In this document: positions 35,025-42,656 of the stretch, piece after piece | Layout: each line of letters opens with the position of its first letter | Numbering within the stretch: position 1 is the stretch's first letter | Assembly (NCBI GenBank): GCA_022225965.2 | Contig: JAKJXP020000182.1 | Location: 1 to 42,656, forward strand | From: Diatrype stigma | Lineage: Eukaryota; Ascomycota; Sordariomycetes; Xylariales; Diatrypaceae | Reading direction: 5' to 3' | DNA: 42,656 nt | Notes under the pieces: model-generated | Databases searched by the model: none | The model's input: only the letters and a program-made list of their open reading frames with translations | What the model was told of the DNA's origin: nothing | Made by a program: the position numbers and the translations under genes

Positions 35025-36486
35025 CTAAACATTTCGCTCCAACAAGCTGACAACATCGTCATCATAATTCATGTCTGTCCTCCATGGTGGTCCCTCTGCC
35101 CTAAGGAGCCTCTCGTTCAGAGTGAGTAATCTTGCCGTAACCCGAAGGTTCCCCGTACACGCTGCCCAGTGCAGAGCTTCCTGCGCTCCTCGTCTCAGGA
35201 AGTCTTTTGATATGGCCAGCTCCAAGGGCTGAAGGGTTTCAGAAAGGCCTGTGCTGCCTTGCTGATCTCCTTCAGACTTAGAAAGTCGTTTGGGCCTACT
35301 CCTGGCACTCACATGATATCAAACCTCCGATACGTCTCAAGGGGGACTGCGTCCACAATATTTTTGTAAGCATCCTCGAGGTGTTGGATCACTCGCTCGG
35401 GAGTTAGCATGTCCCCATCGATGATCCCCTCGACTGTCTTTGTCTCCCTCATCTGCTCCGCTGTTATCAGACGCTTCAATTCGTTATATGCTGCTCGCAG
35501 AGGACGGAGTCCGAATGAAGCCAGCGACCCCAAGACCGATTCGCGTTCTCGCAATCTGAGAAGGTGGCTGATATCGCTCTTTGCGACCGTGCCAGAACCA
35601 ATAGATATCATAGAGTCGATTTCGAATGGGCTTACAAAGTCTCCAATTTCCCGTAAGATAAGCTTCGTCGGGTCAATGAGACCTAGGGGATAGATTGTGT
35701 CCAAAAAGTCGATTGGTTGGCCATCAGCTGAGCGGAGCGTCGCCCTTTCAAACAAGCCTTCCGCTGCGGTCGCGGCAACTACCACATCGGATATAGACGT
35801 TTCAGGGGATATATCAGACGCCTTAGGTTCGTGGTTGTCAACTTTGCACGCCCGAAAGCAGTATATACTCTTTTCCCCCTTGTCATCTTTGACCGCGAAT
35901 ACGAAACTAAGTCCATCAGCTTATGTTTCCAACGGCTCGCGCTATGTTTCGCGACGTAGCTTACGTCTTGGTGGCATTATTTGATCCCATGGGATCTAGT
36001 AACAGGCGATCTTCAGGAGAATATTCGCGCGTGTGCCTTCGGACGATATCGTCCATCATGGCCCTTAGCTTAGCAGCATCGAAGAGAGGTGGAGGGGCAC
36101 TAGAGGTTTCGTGTCGAAGGATCGTCGACGATAGCTTCCAGTACTCAAGCATACACTGCGAAATGCTGAGCCTGAGCCGGCCGAGGAGGAGCGCCAGGAC
36201 ACTATTCGTATTGTTAAAGGGCTGTCGTTAGCAAATAAGAGAATTCTCGGTGTCTGACTTACCCCCCCCCCCCCCATACCTGCTCCGGCGATGATGGAGA
36301 AGTATTCACATGGTTTGATTTCTGTTCCTCCTCTGGATAATTCCGTCATTAGGGCTTTGAGCAGTACAAGTATGCCAAATCCCCTGACCCCCCCACCGTC
36401 TAAAGTCAAATGTTAGCTTATCTCCGAGTGCTGCGTAGATTACTGGTCTCATAGTTACCCAGTGAGAGGATTCGGCAGGTTGTCAT
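35025..36486 (-). CDS. Patatin-like protein with ankyrin-like tail; catalytic residues lost
   Basis: Minus strand. Exons proposed: 36486-36459, 36399-36263, 36221 (or 36201)-35965, 35906-35313, 35253-35025. Begins MTTCRILSLDGGGVRGFGIL: the oxyanion motif DGGGxRG (residues 10-16) is perfect. The nucleophile motif GxSxG, normally GTSTG, reads G48-A-G50-M-G52, so the catalytic serine is absent. The distal DG(G/A) motif is also not recognisable: the matching region reads YPLGLIDPTKL. TKTFVFAVKDD and SMISIGSGTV are family stretches. The tail has ALHWAACTGNLRVTARLL, an ankyrin-like repeat. A run of 14 C at 36262-36275 lies at the exon 2 donor: with the best acceptor (36202) the frame does not join, and with a nearer acceptor (36222) it does but the intron is only 41 nt. 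So this is a pseudo-enzyme or pseudogene. Confidence 0.7.
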
Positions 36487-37894
36487 GGATGTAGTATCCA
36501 TAGCTGGTTGAGTAATGAGGATTCCCCATTGATTGTGATAATTACATCGTGAGGAACTTTGGACTGCTCATAGTTGGGTGTGAGGGGGGGGTTAGGGGGA
36601 TAAATGGGTGTAGAATGATCAGTAGCCAGCAGGCCGATACTGAGTGGTTGTCTGACTATAAGGACATTAGAATGCTGACATGTAACCAAAAAGATTTGGG
36701 CAAATATAGTTCGAAAGGTTTGCGTAGGACAAAACAGAGTGCCTGGAATGTTGCGTTACGGGATCGATAGGCCGATGGCAGGAGTAAGCCCGTTGGATGC
36801 TCGAGTCTTGGAACTGGAATGGTAGGACTGAAAGCAGGTTGCGTTGTGGCACTTAACACTGGTCCCTCTTCGTACTATTACCGCATACCAACACACTCAA
36901 TCATTAAAACAAGGTCGAACACTGCATGTGTAGGTAGACTCCGTTCTATCGCGATACTATAATTGCGGAGAGCTTGGGTGACCTAATTTGGCGGAGCCCC
37001 TATTACGGGTCCGAGACCCCTCCCCCTATATATAGCGCTCATTAACGCGTTGATTTAGAGATCCATTCTTTCCATCCCGATAAAAATATATGCCTCTGCC
37101 AAATGGTTTAATTAGGATCTTCAAACCACCTACAAACTCGACAATCTGAATGCGACAACCATCAAGTCACACGTTAACCAAAGATAACGCATTACCGGTA
37201 TGAAGCTAAACGACTCACTTCAGTCGCTCCGTATCTAGTCAATATCGGCTGATCGGATCTATGCTTGTTGGTTGTACGTTATGACCGGTTCGCCGTGGCA
37301 GGGTTACATAGGGCTAAGATATCGCTGATGATACCTCATTGGCACGCCCCTGGCACTGAGGACGGAAGATGGCCAATTGTGGTTGGCTGGTCCTCCGTGG
37401 TGGGGTTGCCAAAGCAAGTGAAATCTGTGTGACCGAACGATCACGGGAGTAGGACGCAGTAGGACGCAGTAGGACGTAAGCTTGTAGGTTGAGGGCTTGC
37501 AGATGTCAGCTTGAATCGGGCTGCTTGGTCGTTCATTTCCCCCATCACCTTGTTCAGATCTTGTTCCTAGCCGAACCCATATGTTCACAACGTGCCAGGG
37601 ACAAATTGCAACTACCCGCCAGCACATAAGATTGGACATAAGAACAGTGCCTTGATGGTCCGCTTCAATGTTACATTCGGAAAGCTGTAATTGCTGACTA
37701 CCCCGCTTCAGCCCATATTCATCCCAGGATTTATCCCAATCTCAGCCCGCAGCATGTCCAAAGTATTATAGCCTGGCGGCTTGACTAGGTAACTAGGTAG
37801 GTATCCCGAACACAGTTTCAAGACATGTTAACTACATAGTGTGACGAAGTGTGTGATTCATCGATCTATTCGAGTTGGGAGCTGGGTTTCGACA
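36487..37894. other. Intergenic, no gene seen
   Basis: Upstream of both the patatin-like gene (-) and the DUF4238 gene (+). Contains three tandem copies of AGTAGGACGC at 37448-37476. Short open frames have no support. Confidence 0.4.
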
Positions 37895-39792
37895 ATGGCC
37901 CTACACGGCCAATACCAGCATTATATTCCTCGCTTCATATTGAGGGGGTTCACGAACGCAGAAGTGAAACTTAAATGGCAAGAACCAACACTAATGTTTC
38001 GACACGGATGGTTTATTGACAGAGACGTAGGTCCAGGTGGGAGGGTCTTTTACATGTGTGCGAGCTGCCTAGTGGTCAATTTCGCCTCGGGGAAGTTGGG
38101 AAGACTTGCGGCAGACAAAATCTCTACGACGATACGGGCAGGGTCAACCCCAGGGAGATCGAACACTCATTCAGCAAGCTAGAGAGTAAATTCAGCGTGA
38201 TAGCTCGCAGGATTGTGGCGGCTGTAACCGAAGGCCTCGACCACATCGACATCCTCGAGAAAGATGTCCACGTCCTCTACAAGTTCATGAGCCTTTCTCC
38301 CAGACGCTCCGAACAGTGCAAGGACGATATCGAAAACCCTTACCGCGAAAACGACTTTATGTTCCAATGGCTCTTTGAAGCCTCCAAGAAGAGTGGCCGG
38401 TCCGGCGATCCCGGTCAGTTCTGGCTCGGAGACTTACTCTACCTTCTGGAGACCAGTCACGAGGATATCCTCGCGGATGCCGAAAAGACAACCGGCACTT
38501 CCTCCGCGGGCACGTACAAGTACTTCATCGAAAACTACGCCCTCCAAGTCTGGAAAGCAGCTGATGGGTACGAATTCTTCCTCAATGAGAACCTGGTCGA
38601 CTTCGAGGGTGATACGGAGTACTGCTTGGGGACGGAGGCAAGAGAAGCAGGACTCCAGCTTATATGGATGACCAGGCATGACATGATGCACCTAATCCTC
38701 CCCATCACTCCGGAGGTGGCTGTCGTCTTCTGCAACGAGTCGCGGTGCTGGCAGTCGCCTTTCGCCGATGGCATGCAGCAGCTCAAGATCCCGTACCTGG
38801 AGAACAGTCTGCTACGAGATGCGCCGCACAAGGACCTTATTCATATCAGTGTGCCCAGCGAGACAAGAGGCAACAAGACTTGGCCTGCTACGGTGGCGTG
38901 GCGAGTGAACATCGGGGCCCTATCTCGACACCACCACCGGATCATTGCGTCTTATTCGCTCGCTCATGCCGAGTCCTTTGTTATCGTTCGACGTCGCGCG
39001 CGGTTCGAGAGGGCCAAAAGAGAATTGGCCGTGTTCTCTAGAAACAGAGTGAAAACGTGGAATGATCACGGTATTCGAATTAGCTATTTGGATTACCGAG
39101 ATAAGCGCCAAGACAGACCTACACCTCTCACAGAAACGCAAGTAACCAAGACAGTGGACGAGCTCATGACTTCTCTTGGTGAAGTCCTCAATATCGTAAA
39201 ACACAGTCATCAACCCATACCGAGGTCTAAGGAAATGGCCTTCAAGTCCTGGCGGGCGATGCTCGCGCTTGAGAGTGTAGGCGAAACCGCGAACTCCTCG
39301 TCGGTATCCAGTGGTCGCCAGCCTTTCCTGAACCCCGGTCTCAAAGCAGCGTTCGAGTCTGCCTATCCGCCGAAGAATCCGGGTTTCAAAGACCTCATCG
39401 CCATCGACTTCTTCGAGTTCTTCAGGGATGCCGTCGGAGAGAGCACTTTCTCCCAGCTATCCTTCCAGATCGATACCAAGATCTCGGAACTGGTCAAGAC
39501 GGACGCTTTCGCGGCCAACTTTGAAACCCCTGAACAAGAGGCTCCACCTCCTACAGCGCCTTCATTCTTAGGAACTGATACTCACCACAGCAGCGAGCGG
39601 TCTAGCGACCAAAACGATATCTTCGGGAACCCCGCCTTTCAATCGGTTTTCAGGGCGGCTCAGGGCCTGGAGGTCCTAAAGTGGATGTTCGAGGAACGGC
39701 AAGATATTCTAGCAACTTTTATACGAGACCTCGCGGAGCCGATAGGTGCTGCGCAGCCCCAGGTTATCCGTATCCGTGGTAGGCGGCAGTAG
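37895..39792 (+). CDS. DUF4238 family protein with a frame break
   Basis: Starts MALHGQYQHYIPRFILRGF, the hallmark N-terminus of DUF4238 (PF14022), a family of unknown function found in bacteria and fungi; HYIPRF is the conserved motif. The first frame runs to about 38058, ending GGRVFYM; a second frame starts there with CELPSGQFRLGEVGKTCG and runs to the stop at 39790-39792. Joining needs either loss of one TG from CATGTGTGCG at 38054-38063, giving 631 aa with continuous family-like sequence, or a 38-nt intron 38027-38064, which is in phase but too short to be credible. Later parts include YALQVWKAADGYEFFLNENLV, LILPITPEVAVVFCNES (typical DUF4238 core) and a C-terminal low-complexity tail. 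Either a recent pseudogene or a base-calling error. Confidence 0.8.
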
Positions 39793-40156
39793 TCTGACAG
39801 AGGTCGAAGAGCCATCAATCCCTAGGTTGGTAGAGTCGGTTGAGATTCATCCGATCCAGATTGTCCACACAGGTGTAGACAAGAGGTGTTTCCCAACTAG
39901 GTGGCGATTATTACGTGAAGTTCGTCACCTATATCATACCATGTGAGGTTGGCTCTTAAGGCAGTGTTTGATACAGCGACGAATCTCGGATTCTTATTGT
40001 TAAACGAATGGATAAGATTCGCAAGATGAATTGTATATTTTTCCTAGGCGAGTACGGTAACATAACAACTATAGGTACAACCTATTCTAGGAAATAAGAC
40101 TCGCGTAAGGAGGGACTGGCAGTCCTGTCATATTTCGGACCAGCGCGTTGTTTCAA
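39793..40156. other. Intergenic between convergent genes
   Basis: 3' flanks of the DUF4238 gene (+) and the secreted peptide gene (-). No gene or repeat seen. Confidence 0.45.
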
Positions 40157-40561
40157 CTAGCCTTCACAGATAACATCAAAGCCATATGTGCCGCACTTCG
40201 CGCCCGTGTTATCGCACTATAGTGGTAACGATCATAGACGTGTCAGCCAATGTGACCGGAACCCTTGGTACCATAGTAGTCCGCCTGGAGAGGAGATGGG
40301 GAACTTACGCTTCCTTGCTTACAAAAGTTGCACACAGGGGGGTTGATGCCCGGAGGGGCATGGCAGCAGCCGTCCTGGCAGGTCTGTGGTATGGAGCATT
40401 TAGGTACGTATCTCGCATAACCTCGTTTCTCAGGGCAGAGTAAATCTACTTACGCCAGTCCAGTCTCGCTTGGCAAGAGGTGCCGCGGAATCGTCGGTTG
40501 GCATGGCCGTCACGGTAGACACCGCGAGGACTGCGAGGACGGAGGACAGGGTGAATCGCAT
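40157..40561 (-). CDS. Small secreted cysteine-rich peptide precursor, Kex2-type processing site
   Basis: Three exons on the minus strand: 40561-40454, 40383-40309, 40216-40157, with donors GTAAGT at both introns, acceptors CACAG and TATAG, and phase 0 throughout; 80 aa. Signal peptide MRFTLSSVLAVLAVSTVTA (about residues 1-19), a short acidic propeptide MPTDDSAAPLA, then the dibasic KR (31-32), a Kex2-like cleavage site. The predicted mature peptide is 48 residues from DWTGT to ICEG, with eight cysteines spaced C-x3-CC-x10-C-x2-C-x4-C-x6-C-x8-C, enough for four disulfides. ATG context GCCACCATG is ideal. I do not recognise a family. Roles typical of such peptides are effector, antimicrobial or signalling; none is shown. 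No similar gene lies next to it. Confidence 0.8.
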
Positions 40562-40595
40562 GGTGGCGGTTTTTGGGTGCTTGGGGGTTGAAACA

Positions 40596-40604
40596 GTATA
40601 TAAG
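40596..40604 (-). promoter_or_regulatory. TATA-like box of the secreted peptide gene
   Basis: CTTATATAC on the minus strand about 35 bases before the ATG. Close to the start codon, so the leader would be very short; placement by similarity to TATA boxes only. Confidence 0.35.
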
Positions 40605-41639
40605 GCTCTAGACTTAGCAAGTTTTGAAATTGTTTGGAAGTCGTTGATGGTGGTAAGTCGATGTCCTGACTTCGGATCCGGATGGCCTGCGTGCCCCTTT
40701 TATACGCAGGTTCGCCTCTGTACAACCTGGGGATCTTCAAGATCATCGTCTTTTTCGACCATGTTCCATCAATGCTGAGGTTGACACCGCAACTTGGTGT
40801 TCCAGTAACGAGTTCTCTGATCTTGTTGCGAAAGGACTGGATAAAATACCGTGCAGCTCGTAATAAGTCAGCTTACACGTCTTTCGCTTTGACTCGCTAA
40901 TACTATTATTATGGGCACTATGATTCGGGGGCAGAGGGTAGTTCTATAATATTTAGACATTATGGTAAGCCGCTGAATTGTAGATCTTGACTATATACTA
41001 CATATGCAAGACGACTGAGACAGGCTCACGAGAGTTGTGTTTCTACTGTACGACGTTGTCGCAAAGGACCTAGCATACAGGTATGCTTATTCTTGTGATA
41101 CTCGTGATACTCTTTCTCCTTCACGACTACAAGTCTGGCGAGCTCGCTGGAGACGTCTGGTCGTGTAAAGAAAGTGGACAACAAGGCTCTCTAGTAGAAT
41201 CATGGACCTTGTCAACCTTGGGGCTTACCTAATGCTATGGTGACCACGGAAGATCGTGCCATATCAACTTTATCATATACGTGGTCAGTCAAGTGGGCTT
41301 TCAGTTGCATAGCCAGTTAGAGCAAAGAGTTGACGTCTGGTTGTGGAGATGACGCTGTATATACGATAGCTACAGAAGTTATGGGTATCCAAAATACCTA
41401 TTTCAATACGTATCAATGCTTGGTTGGACAGTACTTTGAAGGCGGTGTTTTAATAGCTCCATTCCACAGCTTCGTTCCAGGCACACATCATCCTCCTAAC
41501 TTTGCGAGCAACATATCACCTAGTCATCTTGAAAACAAATTCCATTAGGCGGATTCGGTCATCCAAAGTACGAAGTACGAATTTATATCAGAATTTATAT
41601 ATCAACTGCTTGACGCTGTATCTATGAAACCATGAGTGA
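40605..41639. other. Intergenic, no gene seen
   Basis: Upstream region of the secreted peptide gene. Tandem CGTGATACTC-like repeat (TTGTGATACTCGTGATACTC) at 41093-41112. No coding support. Confidence 0.4.
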
Positions 41640-42400
41640 TGTACGTCCCTGCTCTAGCCGCCCCAAGTGATCTCCCCCCCTCTGAAAGAGAGAGAGGGCG
41701 AAATCTCTTGGAACGTTTCCAGATGGCGCCACGCGGAGGCAGCAGGAGTCCGACTTCGCCATCCTCCCTACACACGCGTTAGCAAAAGACGAGGGGAAAA
41801 CCACCTACTAGGATATCACTTCTTCCCACACCCAGGCGGCTACGCCGGCTGGGGGGCTCGGCACCAACCGGTTTCGCCGCCTCGCTCAATACTAAAAATA
41901 AAAAAGCGTATCAAAATGCTCAGGTTACCCGCAGGCTGCCTTATCCATCGGCACGCGACGCTTAGAGCCCAATTCAGCCTGGACCCTGTCCGTCATCAAC
42001 AAACTGCCTCGGTGAGTCTTGTCTCGGGACATAGGCAGCGCCCGTCCATCTCGCAGAGCGTCGCCTCCCGGTCGTTACTCCAAGCGGTTTCCTCTCCAAC
42101 TGGCAGCTCCCGGGGAACGGGGGGCAAAGGGGGAGAGTGGGAAGGAAGGAGGTGAGTCCCCAGGAGCGCCGGAGGTCCAGGGACGCCGCCATACTCAGGC
42201 ATACCCTCCCTTTCTGCTAACGGGTTTGAGTCCCGACCACTGGACTTGCAGATGGCCGGGGGACGCCAGCCATGAAAGGCTGACGGAGCCTTCCGCCTTC
42301 GGGGATGTGGGGTAGAAGTGAGGTGCAGTTTTATGCCGTACCCCAGGGCGATTTATCCTTAGATCGCCAGGAGCGCCGTCCTGGGATCATTGACTCGGCG
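41640..42400. other. GC-rich block, possible retroelement or repeat part
   Basis: Sharp change to GC-rich sequence with overlapping open frames in several phases and both strands, none with family features. Phrases such as CGATTTATCC-TTAGATCGCCAGG and AGGAGCGCC (at 42161 and 42369) recur. Could be the 5' region of a non-LTR retrotransposon or another repeat; no conserved protein is visible. Confidence 0.3.
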
Positions 42401-42576
42401 GTATCGGTCGGGTTCGGGTTTTGCCCATGGCAACCTGGTGGGGGGAAGACATGGGAGTGTTAGTTCATTTGGAGCTTGACTGGGGAGAAGGCAGGTCCAA
42501 GTGTTGATGGAGGATAGTTGAAGCATATATGGTAAAGATGGGGATGATGAAAAGAATGTATAAACAAAATAGAAGG

Positions 42577-42656
42577 GATGGACAAGATGGACAGGATGGA
42601 CAGGATGGACAGGATGGACAGGATGGACAGGATGGACAGGATGGACAGGATGGACA
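42577..42656. repeat. 9-bp tandem repeat GATGGACAG, cut by window end
   Basis: Almost nine units of GATGGACAG (first unit GATGGACAA) run to the edge. In the phase set by an ATG at 42556 the unit encodes Asp-Gly-Gln, so the tract could be a minisatellite or the start of a repetitive coding region that continues outside. Confidence 0.9.

Noticed and set aside
35276..35312. 36-nt intron in the patatin-like gene before the ankyrin-like tail
   Set aside because: Too short and leads to a stop before the ankyrin-like sequence; the acceptor at 35254 keeps the frame.
37441..37480. CRISPR-like array or satellite
   Set aside because: Only three 10-bp units without spacers; a eukaryotic short tandem repeat.

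Overview
The window looks like nuclear DNA of a filamentous ascomycete (Pezizomycotina, most likely a Sordariomycete-type genome). Genes are split by short introns with GTAAGT-like donors, CTAAC-like branch sites and YAG acceptors. Families are typically fungal (Zn2Cys6 regulator, fungal transcription-factor domain, P450, DUF4238). One repeat family is present both in a normal copy and in a copy altered almost only by G-to-A and C-to-T changes, the signature of repeat-induced point mutation (RIP). Species cannot be named from the sequence.

Layout: 1-1190 is a TTA microsatellite plus a very AT-rich, RIP-like block. 2428-4630 (+) is a CCCH zinc-finger protein. 5525-7391 (+) is a fungal transcription-factor-domain gene with an unresolved in-frame stop. 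8121-9218 (+) is an old-yellow-enzyme-type flavin oxidoreductase. 9650-10010 (-) holds a broken coding remnant. 10808-12951 (+) is a Zn2Cys6 transcription factor. 13394-14580 (-) is an aldo/keto reductase. 15541-17012 (+) is a divergent protein kinase-like gene. 17913-19678 (+) is a cytochrome P450. 20852-20982 (-) is a tRNA-like gene. 22305-23540 (+) is a Rer2-type cis-prenyltransferase. 25139-27466 (+) is an ING-family PHD-finger protein. 27.5-32 kb is gene-poor with a degenerate minisatellite and a cluster of short hairpins. 31985-34064 (+) is an F-box/LRR-like protein. 35025-36486 (-) is a patatin-like protein with an ankyrin-like tail that lacks the catalytic residues. 37895-39792 (+) is a DUF4238 gene with a frame break. 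40157-40561 (-) is a three-exon gene for a small secreted, cysteine-rich, probably Kex2-processed peptide. The window ends in a GC-rich repeat-like block and a 9-bp tandem repeat.

How the genes fit together: housekeeping genes (cis-prenyltransferase for dolichol, ING chromatin reader, F-box/LRR) occupy 22-34 kb. The 5-20 kb part is accessory in character: two fungal-type regulators, a flavin oxidoreductase, an aldo/keto reductase and a P450 lie together and could form a small oxidative/tailoring group, although no backbone synthase is visible. The 35-41 kb part has rapidly evolving genes (dead patatin, broken DUF4238, secreted peptide). The secreted peptide is the most interesting new item: its exons are each too short to show as an ordinary open reading frame, and I assembled it by splice signals.
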